In this document: positions 54,263-62,673 of the stretch, piece by piece | Numbering within the stretch: position 1 is the stretch's first letter | Layout: every line of letters starts with the position of its first letter | DNA from: Deltaproteobacteria bacterium | GTDB taxonomy: Bacteria; Myxococcota_A; UBA9160; SZUA-336 | Direction: 5' to 3' | Assembly (NCBI GenBank): GCA_029261895.1 | Contig: JAJDAK010000088.1 | Location: 1-64,000 of the forward strand | Length of the DNA: 64,000 bases | Notes under the pieces: generated by a model | What the model saw: the letters and a program-made list of their open reading frames with translations, nothing else | Told to the model about the DNA's origin: nothing | Database searches by the model: none | Program-made: the position numbers and the translations under genes

Positions 54263-55045
54263 CTACTCGGGCGGGAGGGTCGGGGTTAGGGTCTCGACCT
54301 GCCCGTCGCGGCGAAACCAACGGAGCTCTCGCTCCTTGCAATCGATCGCGACGACGGGTTGCAAAAACGAATCGTCCGTCCCCGCACTTTCCAGGACGTC
54401 GGCAACCCCCCGCCGAAAATGCAAGACCACTCCGGTACCGTCGGAGGTTGCGACCAAAATTCGCCCATCGACCGACATGTACTTTGCACGGCTACGAAGA
54501 TGATCGATCGCGGGCGAAAGTTCACGCGCGCGGAACAATACGTCCTGCGTGAGCACGCGCAGACTGAGCGTTTTAAGATTGCGGTCCTCGATGCAAACCG
54601 CACCGATACCTTCGTGATTTACACCCGCCAAGCAACCGGCCCATGGCGCACAACTCAACTCGACAGATGGAAACCCACCCGCATCGGGCAAACTATGACG
54701 AACCATGAGCAGCGCTTCCAAGTCGGTCCCGACTTCAAAGTTTGCGCTGAGCCGCGCTCCATCATGACGCGCAGCGCCGACAATTCGGTACAGCGTCTCA
54801 TGCAATTCCAACGCGGCCTGGGACACCTCCGCGCCTCGCGCGATGCCCTGAAGTCGCTCATGTTGTTGTGGCGTGAAGCATTCCATTTCTCGGCCCGCAC
54901 CCCAACGAATCTCACGTTGACGCCACCACCAACCCACACGTCCGTAACGGCCACGGAGCAAGTCGATCGCGCTACGCACCGAGAGACGCTGCGCCTCGCC
55001 CTGTTGTCGGCCCTGGTGAATCGGCGCGCCGGCTGCGGTAATCAC
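54263..55045 (-). CDS. C45-type Ntn hydrolase homologue with Ser at the nucleophile position
   Basis: 260 residues. The overall plan is that of the acyl-CoA:isopenicillin N acyltransferase/C45 family: GAPIHQGRQQGEAQR at the start, GIARGAEVSQAALELHETL, then LAGVNHEGIGAVC, the usual AGINExGL motif. The autocatalytic Cys expected before the beta sheet appears as Ser in GARLSANFEVG. GTG start overlaps larE (GTGA), and the deacetylase and GT2 follow. The substrate is not known. Assignment is by pattern and moderate. Confidence 0.6.
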   Translation of the reverse strand: MITAAGAPIHQGRQQGEAQRLSVRSAIDLLRGRYGRVGWWWRQREIRWGAGREMECFTPQQHERLQGIARGAEVSQAALELHETLYRIVGAARHDGARLSANFEVGTDLEALLMVRHSLPDAGGFPSVELSCAPWAGCLAGVNHEGIGAVCIEDRNLKTLSLRVLTQDVLFRARELSPAIDHLRSRAKYMSVDGRILVATSDGTGVVLHFRRGVADVLESAGTDDSFLQPVVAIDCKERELRWFRRDGQVETLTPTLPPE

Positions 55046-55878
55046 GACCGCGTTCCCGGCCGCTCGATGACAAGCCCTTCGTTCAGCGAACCCGTGCGAT
55101 AGCCATCAAGGTCCAACGCCACGTAGCGGAATCCGACTTCATGCAACGCTTTTGCCATCTGCTGCGTCATATCGGCACGTAGCGCGCGCGTAAGCTCAAT
55201 GGGCTCAACTTCGATTCGCGCCAGATCTCCATGGTGTCGTACACGAACCTGTCGAAAACCCAGTTTTCTTAGCGCGTCTTCGGCGGCATCGATTTGGCGA
55301 AGTTTTTCGGGCGTCACTTCCATGCCGTAGGGAATCCGTGACGAAAGGCACGCGCTCGCAGGAATCTCCGCCGTCGGCAACCCGGCCGCACGCGAGAGTT
55401 CACGAATTTCCTCTTTAGATAGTTCGGCGTCGAGCAACGGTGAAAGGACTCGCTTTTCTTCCGCAGCTTGGTGACCGGGACGAAAGTCACGCGTGTCATC
55501 CAGATTGACCCCATATGCAACCGCATCAAACTCCAACTCAACACGCATCGTCTCAAGAACCTCGAAGAGTTCTGACTTGCAGAAGTAGCAGCGGTTGGTC
55601 GGATTCGAAGTGTAGCGCGACTGCTCCATTTCATGGGTCTGGACAAAGCGGTGCGCAAAGCCGAAGCGCTCTGAAATCTCCTCCGCCAGACGCCGGTGGC
55701 TTTGGGGATAGGAAGGCGAATCTGCCGTCACGGCGATCACGCCAGAACCCAGCACCCGATGCGCCAAATACGCCAGATAGGTCGAATCCACGCCGCCCGA
55801 ATAGGCGACAATCACACGACCGGCGCGCTCCAGGCTCTGGGCGAGACGCATTTCTTTGGCTTTGAGGGGGGGGTGCAC
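55042..55878 (-). CDS. larE: ATP-dependent sacrificial sulfur transferase LarE
   Basis: About 278 residues. PP-loop AYSGGVDSTYLAYL, NRCYFCKSELF, AYGVNLDDTRDFRPGH and ACLSSRIPYG, whose Cys gives its sulphur to the nickel-pincer cofactor in the LarE family. LarB and LarC are not in this window. GTG 55878 is used; ATG 55851 is as likely, and starts further up enter the region divergent from ddl. Confidence 0.88.
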   Translation of the reverse strand: MHPPLKAKEMRLAQSLERAGRVIVAYSGGVDSTYLAYLAHRVLGSGVIAVTADSPSYPQSHRRLAEEISERFGFAHRFVQTHEMEQSRYTSNPTNRCYFCKSELFEVLETMRVELEFDAVAYGVNLDDTRDFRPGHQAAEEKRVLSPLLDAELSKEEIRELSRAAGLPTAEIPASACLSSRIPYGMEVTPEKLRQIDAAEDALRKLGFRQVRVRHHGDLARIEVEPIELTRALRADMTQQMAKALHEVGFRYVALDLDGYRTGSLNEGLVIERPGTRS

Positions 55879-55947
55879 AGCGGCAGGGTAAAGAGCGGGC
55901 AAACAACCTGTCAATGCGGCCCAGAATCGCGTTGCTATCCTGGGGAT

Positions 55948-57024
55948 GTGGCAAAGCAACGTGTTGGAATTCTATTCGGGGGGCGCTCGACCGAGCACGA
56001 GGTCTCGATCAACTCGGCAACCGCGATCGCGGATGCGCTCGATCCCATCCTCTATGACGCGGTGCTGATCGGCATCGACCACGACGGCAGCTGGACGATC
56101 GCGGAGCCTTCATTGGGCTTAGAGCCCAGCACCGTCCTCGCCAGCCAAGCAGCCGAACGCAGCGGCACATCGCTTCGAGACGGCCTTGCACTGCTCGAAG
56201 CGCATCCGGTCGACGTCCTCTTTCCCATCATCCACGGGCAGGATGGTGAGGATGGCGTGCTTCAGGGAGTACTCCAGCTGATCGACGTACCGTACGTGGG
56301 CTCAGGCGTAGCCGGAGCGGCGCTTTGCATGGATAAGATCCTCAGCAAGCGGGTCCTTCGGGACGCGGGCATTCCGGTCCTGCCACATCTGGAACGCACG
56401 CGACGCGAGATTGAGACGCATGGAGATGCGTTTCTAGACGAAATTGAAGATCGATTCGAGTATCCGGTCTTCATCAAGCCGGCAAATACCGGTTCGTCTA
56501 TCGGGGTCCACCGGGCCACCGACCGCGCATCTTTGCGGAAGTCATTGAGCTCCGCGGCTCGTTACGATACGCATGTTCTGGTCGAGCCGGGTCTGGATGC
56601 GCAGGAAGTTGAATGTGCGGTACTCGGGGGAACCGAACCACGCGCATCGGTACCGGGAGAAATTCGTACCGGGAATGAATTTTACGACTACGAAGCAAAG
56701 TACGTCAGTGATAATACTCAGCTGCTGATTCCGGCCGAGGTTTCAGACGCGACACGTGACGAAATTCAAACATTAGCGGTAAAAGCATTCCTCGCATGTC
56801 GTTGTTGGGGAATGGCACGGGTGGATTTCTTTGTAACGCGGCGGGATCAGAAGATTTACCTGAACGAGCTCAACACGCATCCCGGTTTTACGACAGCGAG
56901 TTTGTACCCGCGGATGTGGGCAGCATCAGGACTCGAGACAAAAGCATTGATTGGGCAGCTGATCGAACTCGCGCTTGAACGACACCGAGAACGCGGCGAT
57001 ATCGAAACCCGCTACGGTTCCTAA
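55948..57024 (+). CDS. ddl: D-alanine--D-alanine ligase
   Basis: 358 residues. Makes D-Ala-D-Ala for peptidoglycan. VGILFGGRSTEHEVS start, FPIIHGQDGEDGVLQG, VPYVGSGVAGAALCMDK, KPANTGSSIGV, and RVDFF...LNELNTHPGFT with the Mg ligands. Long form with omega loop (ARYDTHVLVEPGLDAQEVE; NEFYDYEAKY). GTG start at 55948. Convergent with the patatin gene. Confidence 0.95.
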   Translation: MAKQRVGILFGGRSTEHEVSINSATAIADALDPILYDAVLIGIDHDGSWTIAEPSLGLEPSTVLASQAAERSGTSLRDGLALLEAHPVDVLFPIIHGQDGEDGVLQGVLQLIDVPYVGSGVAGAALCMDKILSKRVLRDAGIPVLPHLERTRREIETHGDAFLDEIEDRFEYPVFIKPANTGSSIGVHRATDRASLRKSLSSAARYDTHVLVEPGLDAQEVECAVLGGTEPRASVPGEIRTGNEFYDYEAKYVSDNTQLLIPAEVSDATRDEIQTLAVKAFLACRCWGMARVDFFVTRRDQKIYLNELNTHPGFTTASLYPRMWAASGLETKALIGQLIELALERHRERGDIETRYGS

Positions 57025-57029
57025 AAGAG

Positions 57030-58286
57030 TTAATCGAGAAAGAAACTCGCCAACTCTTCCTCCTGCTTTTCCGCGTCCTTGTATCCAAGCTCGATCAGCG
57101 TCGACGCATACTCACTATCGAAGAGCATGTAGCTCATCAGATCCGACTCGTGCTCGGGGGACCCGCGGGTCAACATTCGAAACGCAGCATTGCCAAGCCA
57201 TGAGCCCGATAGATTTTTTTTCAGTCGCCTTACCTGATCGGCCGCGATCACACCGATGTTCTCACTCGGCTGAACCAAACAATCTTCCACAAGCTGAAAC
57301 CCCGCTCCGCGTTCTGGCTCGACTTCGGCGTTAATCAACTCGGTTGCTCGCTCGCCGGCAGCCTCGATGCTGCCGCGAATCACGCGGTTGAGTACCCGCA
57401 TATGCCCAATATCGTAGTCGAGTCGATCAATCAGAAGCGTGTTCAACACCTTACCGAAGAGGTACCAACCCGAGGTAAAATGCTCCACGCGTTCGTCGGC
57501 GAAGTCTTCGTCGCCGACTTCGTCCTTGGGCTTGCGTAGACCAATCACGAAAACGCGATTCGAACCCAAGCGCAGCGCCGGCGAGAGCGGCGTGTGTTGA
57601 CGTAAACTCCCGTCGCAGAAGAACGTGTCCTTAACTCGAACCGCGGGAAACAAAAACGGGATCGCCGCCGATGCCAAGGTATGTTCCGGTCCAATACGGG
57701 TCGGTCGTGCAACGAAAGTTTTATCGTTGGTCCAGCGCGGGACCTGTTGATCTCGACTATCGAGAAAACAGATCGTGCGTCCGCTGCGAATCTCTGTGGC
57801 TGAAACACAGAGATAGTCAAAAAGGCCATTGCGCAAATTCCGGCGCAGACGGCGCCACGGGATCTGTCGAACGACGAGTTGTTCCAAGGGCTCGGTGTTC
57901 AACAAGCCATGAATACGATTGTTGGGTTGGCTTGGATCGATAGTTCTGCCCGCCGCGAATCCAAAGAGCGTTCGAGAAAAATTGAGCGCGTCGGTCACAC
58001 CAAAGCGATACACCCGCGCAAAAGACATACGCTTCCACATATCGACTAGACCGCGCATGCCTTCGCGAGGGTCATCGGCGTAACCTGCGAGATAGGCGCT
58101 GTGCACAGCCCCAACGGAGGTCCCGGAATGGACGTCAAATCGTGGCAGGAAGCCAAGGCGGGTAGAGAGCTTTTCGTAGATAAAGTGGAGAACCCCGACC
58201 TCGTAGGCACCACGCGCACCTCCGCCGGACATCACCAACGCGCGGCGAATGCCCTCTCGGCGTTCTTGTGGCTGTAGTACGGCCAT
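57030..58286 (-). CDS. Patatin-like phospholipase
   Basis: 418 residues. SGGGARGAYEVG is the oxyanion loop at 20-31, GTSVG holds the nucleophile Ser57, and the partner Asp is in CDGSLRQHTPL (DG[GA] replaced by DGS). A long C-terminal part (about 230-418) is outside the core. Cleaves acyl chains from phospholipids. ATG 58286 has GGGAG a few bases upstream. Divergent from the hydrolase operon. Confidence 0.85.
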   Translation of the reverse strand: MAVLQPQERREGIRRALVMSGGGARGAYEVGVLHFIYEKLSTRLGFLPRFDVHSGTSVGAVHSAYLAGYADDPREGMRGLVDMWKRMSFARVYRFGVTDALNFSRTLFGFAAGRTIDPSQPNNRIHGLLNTEPLEQLVVRQIPWRRLRRNLRNGLFDYLCVSATEIRSGRTICFLDSRDQQVPRWTNDKTFVARPTRIGPEHTLASAAIPFLFPAVRVKDTFFCDGSLRQHTPLSPALRLGSNRVFVIGLRKPKDEVGDEDFADERVEHFTSGWYLFGKVLNTLLIDRLDYDIGHMRVLNRVIRGSIEAAGERATELINAEVEPERGAGFQLVEDCLVQPSENIGVIAADQVRRLKKNLSGSWLGNAAFRMLTRGSPEHESDLMSYMLFDSEYASTLIELGYKDAEKQEEELASFFLD

Positions 58287-58353
58287 CTCACTCCCAAAGT
58301 AGTCCAGGTCCAGAAATTGACACAGAAATCCGGCGACGAGTACCCTGCATCGC

Positions 58354-59160
58354 GTGCCGAACAAGTACCTGCAGGTTCGGGGCATCGCGACGTATGTTCA
58401 CCACAGTGGTCCTACGACACTCCCGGGCGAGCCCCCCGATACGAGCCGTGGCCAGACTCTAGTCTGTCTTCACGGTATCGGTGTCAGTGGCGCAAGCTTT
58501 GAGCCGCTGTTTCCGGCGCTGGAAGAACACCACAGCGTGATCGCATTCGACTCGCCGGGTCATGGCCGCTCGGGTGAGCTCGATAGTTTGGGCTCGGTGG
58601 ATTCGATGGCGACCCATGCCGCTGCGACCATTGCCAAATTGCAACTCGATCGACCCATCTTGGTTGGCGAAGATCTTGGCGCAGCGGTTGCGATCGAACT
58701 CGCGCTCGCGAACCCTGATGCTTGGCGCGGCCTTATCCTGCTGACGCCCTTTCGATCCAGCCCCATCTCGGAAGCAACGTTTGAGAGCACATGTCGCACG
58801 ATGCAAGGCAAAGAGCGGCGCGGCTTTCCTAAGCATCTCTATGGCTCGAACGCGAGCCCCGAGATGATGCGGAGTGGTTTTATAGAAGGCATGAAGACCG
58901 ATCCGCGCGCGCGCTTCGGCGATATGCAGGCTTGTCGCGATTGGACCGCTTCGCGGCTGAACGAGCTTCAGCTGCCCGTGCTCATCATCACCGGCGCCGA
59001 AGACGTGAGCGGAAATCTCGCCGAGGCCGATCGCGTGGCGCAAGCAATCCCGAACGCGGAGCGCGTCTCGATTGAGAAAACGGGCCACTACCTATGCACC
59101 GAATCGCCAGATACCATGGCCCAAGCGATTCGTCGCTTTGTTGGAACGGCCATCCAGTGA
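58354..59160 (+). CDS. Alpha/beta-hydrolase with Asp in the nucleophile elbow
   Basis: 268 residues. LVCLHGIGVSG oxyanion motif, then FDSPGHGRSG, and the elbow reads VGEDLGAAVA (GxDxG), so the nucleophile is Asp as in epoxide hydrolases and haloalkane dehalogenases. His is in EKTGHYLCTE, and the acid in TGAEDVSGN. GTG start. It begins the operon with the thiolase-like gene, overlapping by 4 bases (GTGA). Confidence 0.82.
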   Translation: MPNKYLQVRGIATYVHHSGPTTLPGEPPDTSRGQTLVCLHGIGVSGASFEPLFPALEEHHSVIAFDSPGHGRSGELDSLGSVDSMATHAAATIAKLQLDRPILVGEDLGAAVAIELALANPDAWRGLILLTPFRSSPISEATFESTCRTMQGKERRGFPKHLYGSNASPEMMRSGFIEGMKTDPRARFGDMQACRDWTASRLNELQLPVLIITGAEDVSGNLAEADRVAQAIPNAERVSIEKTGHYLCTESPDTMAQAIRRFVGTAIQ

Positions 59161-60317
59161 GTATTTCACCCAAGACCGTCATCGCAGGTGCGTACGAACA
59201 TCCCACGCGCTGGGCACCCGATAAGACGCCTTGGCAGATCATGGCGGAGTCAGCGCGTGGTGCGCTCAACGACTGCGGGCTCGAGTTATCGGACGTGGAC
59301 GGGCTGTTCACGGCGGGGATTGAGATCGGGTCGATGGCGGTGATGCAATTGGCCGAGTATCTGAATTTGAAACCTCGGTACCTCGACGGTACGAATCTTG
59401 GTGGCTCATCTTTCGTTGCGCACGTCGCCCACGCAAGTGCTGCCATTCACGCGGGCCTGTGTAGCGTCGCGCTGATCACCTACGGGAGTACCGCGGCATC
59501 CAACGCGATGGCGATTGGCACCGGCGGTGGCAGCGGTCAGGACGCTGCATCCGGCATGATCTCGCCGTACGGACTCACAACGGTTGGCGGGTACGCGCTC
59601 TGCGCACAGCGCCATATGGAAATGTACGGCACTCGCAGCGAAGACTTAGCAGAGATCGCTGTGACGACTCGACGTCACGCCGGCCTGAATCCGGCGGCGA
59701 AGATGCGCACGCCCATTACGATTGACGATGTCCTTTCGAGCCGCATCATTTCGACGCCACTCCATCTATTGGACTGTTGTATTACCAGTGATGGTGGCGG
59801 TGCATTGATCATCACCAGCGCAGAACGCGCGCATGACCTAAAACAAAAGCCCGTCTCCGTGCTCGGCAGCGGTGAAGCTATCTGGCACCCTCAGATTGGC
59901 AACGCCGACTTGCTGGAACTGGCCGCAGCCCAATCGGGAGAACAGGCGTTTCGTCAAAGCGGCATCACTCCTAGCGAAATCGACTTTTGCACGATCTATG
60001 ATTCGTTCACCATTACGGTACTGATGACGCTGGAAAATCTCGGCTTCTGCAAAGCAGGCGAAGGTGCCAGCTTCGTACGCGACGGTCGCATCGGGCTCGG
60101 GGGTGAACTGCCCATCAATCCCGACGGTGGTGGGCTTTCCTCCAATCACCCAGGAATGCGTGGTGTGTTTCTGGTCATCGAGGCCGTTCGGCAACTCCGC
60201 GGTGATTGCAAAGGCCGGCAGGTTGACGACGCACGCTTGGGCTTGGTGCATGGAACCGGCGGACTGCTTAGCGCGTTTCATTCCGGTGCCACGTTGATTC
60301 TGGGGAACGAGACATGA
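59157..60317 (+). CDS. SCP2-type thiolase homologue, likely Ltp2-like aldolase
   Basis: 386 residues with the thiolase fold but without the nucleophilic Cys: the helix start where CASG is expected reads TNLGGSSFVAHV. IYDSFTITVLMTLENLGFC and VHGTGGLLSA are typical of the Ltp2 group, in which a Tyr acts in retro-aldol cleavage of steroid side-chain thioesters. The next gene is a DUF35 protein, the known partner of Ltp2. The Cys-less form and context favour aldolase over thiolase. GTG start overlaps the hydrolase stop. Confidence 0.85.
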   Translation: MSISPKTVIAGAYEHPTRWAPDKTPWQIMAESARGALNDCGLELSDVDGLFTAGIEIGSMAVMQLAEYLNLKPRYLDGTNLGGSSFVAHVAHASAAIHAGLCSVALITYGSTAASNAMAIGTGGGSGQDAASGMISPYGLTTVGGYALCAQRHMEMYGTRSEDLAEIAVTTRRHAGLNPAAKMRTPITIDDVLSSRIISTPLHLLDCCITSDGGGALIITSAERAHDLKQKPVSVLGSGEAIWHPQIGNADLLELAAAQSGEQAFRQSGITPSEIDFCTIYDSFTITVLMTLENLGFCKAGEGASFVRDGRIGLGGELPINPDGGGLSSNHPGMRGVFLVIEAVRQLRGDCKGRQVDDARLGLVHGTGGLLSAFHSGATLILGNET

Positions 60318-60721
60318 GCGAGATCGAACATCCGAAACCCGGCATCGACTGGGAGACGCGCGCGTACTGGGAAGGTGCAAAGCGGCACGAGCTCATACTC
60401 CAACGCTGTAGCAGTTGCGCGGCGATTCAACATCGTCCACGCGCGCTCTGCGTCAGCTGTTTCGCCGACACCATCGAGTACTTTAGAGCATCGGGTCGTG
60501 GTAGCGTGTACAGCTACACTATTACCCATCAGAACCAATCGCCCGGGTTTCGAAACGCGACCCCGTATGTATTGGCTTGGGTCGAACTCGAGGAAGGTGT
60601 GCGTTTGCTAAGCAATATTGTGGGGTGTTCACCTGACAAAGTAAGAATCGGTATGCCGATCGAAGTCGATTTTGCCGACATCGATGGCGAAGTCGCGATT
60701 CCAAGGTTTCGCCCGCGATGA
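60314..60721 (+). CDS. DUF35 OB-fold/rubredoxin-like protein
   Basis: 135 residues. Zinc ribbon with two CxxC pairs (CSSC, CVSC) at 32-50, followed by an OB-fold (GSVYSYTITHQ, PYVLAWVELEEGVRLLSNI). Partner protein of thiolase-like aldolases; it shapes the CoA site in Ltp2-ChsH2 complexes. ATGA overlaps on both sides. Confidence 0.9.
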   Translation: MSEIEHPKPGIDWETRAYWEGAKRHELILQRCSSCAAIQHRPRALCVSCFADTIEYFRASGRGSVYSYTITHQNQSPGFRNATPYVLAWVELEEGVRLLSNIVGCSPDKVRIGMPIEVDFADIDGEVAIPRFRPR

Positions 60722-61347
60722 ATCTCGACCTGCATAGTCACTCGATTAAGTCCGATGACGGCAGAGCCAAGGTCGAAAACTATTGCGAGTGGATTCGCAA
60801 AAAGGAGCTCCCGTTGGACGGTTTCGTTTTGACGGAGCATCGCCAGTTTGATGATGAATCAGACTATCGAAACCTCGAGGACGAGTACGGTATTCTGATT
60901 CTGAAAGCGAGTGAAGTTGAGACGGACTACGGCCACGTGCTGATCTTTGGCGTCAATACAGATATGCGACACGCCTATGACTTCGGTGCGATCAATCTCA
61001 GCCTCGACCATGTGATCGAGGCCAGTGAGCGCTGCGGCGGCATGGCTGTTCCCTGTCACCCGGGGCGTCCCAATGTTGGGCTCGCGGCTCACTATCATGA
61101 ACGTGGCCCGGTGAACTCGGTTACGATCATCGAAACCAGGAATGGGGGCAGCCGCGCAGGCGAAGACGAAGCGTCGATACACCTAGCGGAAGCATACGGC
61201 TATCGCGGCGTCGGTGGCAGCGATGCGCATCTCGTGAGCCAAATCGGAAAATGCGCAACACGGTTTGATACACCCATTCGCAATGAGGCGGACCTCGTTG
61301 CCGCTTTAAAGAATGGCGATTTCGAGGCGGTCTCATGTCAGACGTAA
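60718..61347 (+). CDS. PHP-domain metal-dependent phosphoesterase
   Basis: 209 residues. DLHSHSIKSDDG at the start, LTEHRQFDD, CHPGRPNVG and GGSDAHLVSQIGKC are the four metal sites. Likely phosphoesterase of unknown substrate. An odd member in a CoA-thioester operon, tied by a 4-base overlap to DUF35 and a 13-base overlap to the MaoC gene. Confidence 0.87.
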   Translation: MNLDLHSHSIKSDDGRAKVENYCEWIRKKELPLDGFVLTEHRQFDDESDYRNLEDEYGILILKASEVETDYGHVLIFGVNTDMRHAYDFGAINLSLDHVIEASERCGGMAVPCHPGRPNVGLAAHYHERGPVNSVTIIETRNGGSRAGEDEASIHLAEAYGYRGVGGSDAHLVSQIGKCATRFDTPIRNEADLVAALKNGDFEAVSCQT

Positions 61348-61778
61348 CCATCGACAAGAAGTTAATCGGCGAAGAGTTTGATGTTATCGATATCGTCGTG
61401 AAACAGGATGAGGCGTTGACGTTCGCGCGCGCTTGCGGCGAAACACATCCGCGCTTCACCGATCCTAGCCACGAGAACTTCCAGATACCTCCAACCATGG
61501 TCGCGAAATTCGTTGGGCGCAAGATCATGCCCGAGGGACTCAAGGGGTTCTTCGTAGGGACGTTTGATGCGGGGAAAGTCGTCGACATATTCGCGCCCAT
61601 TCGTCCCGGCGACAAACTCCGCGCAAGTAGCAAGATCGCAGATATCTACGAGAAGACCGGGCGCTCTGGACCGATGACATTCGTGGTGCATCGCATGGAA
61701 TTCACCAATCAAAATGGCGTGAAAGTTGCGTGTGTAGACTGGCGGATGGTTCGTCGCACACCGCTGAAAGCAGAGTAA
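61335..61778 (+). CDS. MaoC N-terminal-type dehydratase (hot-dog fold)
   Basis: 147 residues. Corresponds to the N-half of FAS1-like or ChsH-type hydratases: IVVKQDEALTFARACGETHPRFTD, IPPTMVAKFVG, FAPIRPGDKLRASSKIADIYEKTGRSG. The catalytic D/H pair is normally on the partner subunit. Acts as heteromer with the next gene for hydration of 2-enoyl-CoA. Overlaps the PHP gene by 13 bases. Confidence 0.87.
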   Translation: MSDVTIDKKLIGEEFDVIDIVVKQDEALTFARACGETHPRFTDPSHENFQIPPTMVAKFVGRKIMPEGLKGFFVGTFDAGKVVDIFAPIRPGDKLRASSKIADIYEKTGRSGPMTFVVHRMEFTNQNGVKVACVDWRMVRRTPLKAE

Positions 61779-61780
61779 GT

Positions 61781-62194
61781 ATGTCGTTACGTTTTCAAGA
61801 CATTGAATTGGGCGACGAGCTTCCCGAACACCGACCGGATATCCGTCTCGAGATCGTGCGCGAGTTTGCTGGCGCTGCGCGCATGGATGCCGCCGCGCGC
61901 TTCACCGATCACGACAAGGCGCGAGAAGAAGGTTTGCCGGGAGCCATTGTCCCGGGGATCATGAGCCAGGGGATTCTAGCCGCGATGGTGCATGGTTGGT
62001 CTGGCGATGGAATCATCGAACGCATCGATACCGTCTTCCGTGCGATGGTGGTCGCCGATACGGAGCCCATCTGCCGCGGCGTGGTGACTGATGTCGACCC
62101 AGGCACGCGCACGATCGTGGTCGACCTCACGATGCAAAACGAAGCGCACGAAACCACCGTCCTCGGAACGGCGACTGTACGATTCTCCGTTTGA
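61781..62194 (+). CDS. MaoC-like dehydratase
   Basis: 137 residues, hot-dog fold with hydratase 2 motif (ARFTDHDKAREEGLPGAIVPG, where Asp and His are in the usual places). Partner of the preceding protein in a ChsH1/ChsH2-like hydratase. ATG 61781 lies 2 bases after the previous stop, with GAG upstream. Last gene of the operon. Confidence 0.87.
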   Translation: MSLRFQDIELGDELPEHRPDIRLEIVREFAGAARMDAAARFTDHDKAREEGLPGAIVPGIMSQGILAAMVHGWSGDGIIERIDTVFRAMVVADTEPICRGVVTDVDPGTRTIVVDLTMQNEAHETTVLGTATVRFSV

Positions 62195-62673
62195 GTTGAG
62201 AGTTCGACAGCGGCCCGTCACTCGCTGAAATCTTGGTTTTCGATGAAGGCCTGTAGCGAACTTGGGCTGCCCCGGGGCCCCCAGCGAGCGGAGGACCTCT
62301 GCTAGACAATCCGTTTAACGCTGCTTGAACGAGAGACTGGCATAAGAAAGCCCGGGCCGAATTCTCGCACGATGCGAGAGGAGGGGTATTCGACCCGGGC
62401 ACTCCCAAGAGCCCGGACGGACACCGTCCGAGCGCAAACCTCTGGTAGTGCAACGCACGTGCCCGGATCCACGCGTAGACCCCCGGGATTCGACACCGTA
62501 AGAGGCTGGAATCAAAAGGTATTTCGGATGGGCTCTGAAACGACATCTGCGTCACGCAGATGGGCGGAATGACGCACGCAGCGAGAGTCACAATTCGCGG
62601 CTTCGAGTGACGAGCTACGTCAGTTTCGCGTCAAACCAGCTACAATCCTGTGTCAGAAAGAAGGAGCGACGGC
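62195..62673. other. 479-base non-coding region with strong hairpins
   Basis: No gene supported. It contains: an imperfect hairpin 62350-62362 with 62388-62400 (12 of 13 pairs) enclosing a second stem 62363-62369 with 62373-62379; a 7-bp stem 62414-62420 with 62424-62430; an 8-bp stem 62544-62551 with 62555-62562. None is followed by a T-run. Conserved blocks of tmRNA, RNase P RNA, 6S and SRP RNA were looked for by eye and not found. AAGGAG at 62661-62666 belongs to the next gene. Confidence 0.5.
62350..62400. other. Nested hairpin with purine-rich bulge
   Basis: GCCCGGG (62350-62356) and CGAAT (58-62) pair with ATTCG (88-92) and CCCGGGC (94-400), with a single C-A mismatch. The inner stem is TCTCGCA/TGCGAGA with loop CGA. 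An unpaired GGAGGGGT (62380-62387) lies on the 3' side. The purine bulge resembles an anti-anti-Shine-Dalgarno or protein site, but no gene starts right after. May be part of an unknown structured RNA. Confidence 0.4.

Noticed and set aside
54359..55102. 247-codon plus frame opposite the C45-like gene
   Set aside because: Low-complexity composition (Arg, Thr, Pro), no ribosome site; the minus gene is tied by overlaps to its neighbours.
62271..62545. tmRNA, RNase P RNA, 6S or SRP RNA
   Set aside because: The conserved blocks (for example GAGGAAAGTCC or GGTTCGA with CCA end) are not there on either strand.
62127..62591. 154-codon minus frame in the non-coding region
   Set aside because: Overlaps the end of the MaoC gene; sequence looks random and GC-driven.
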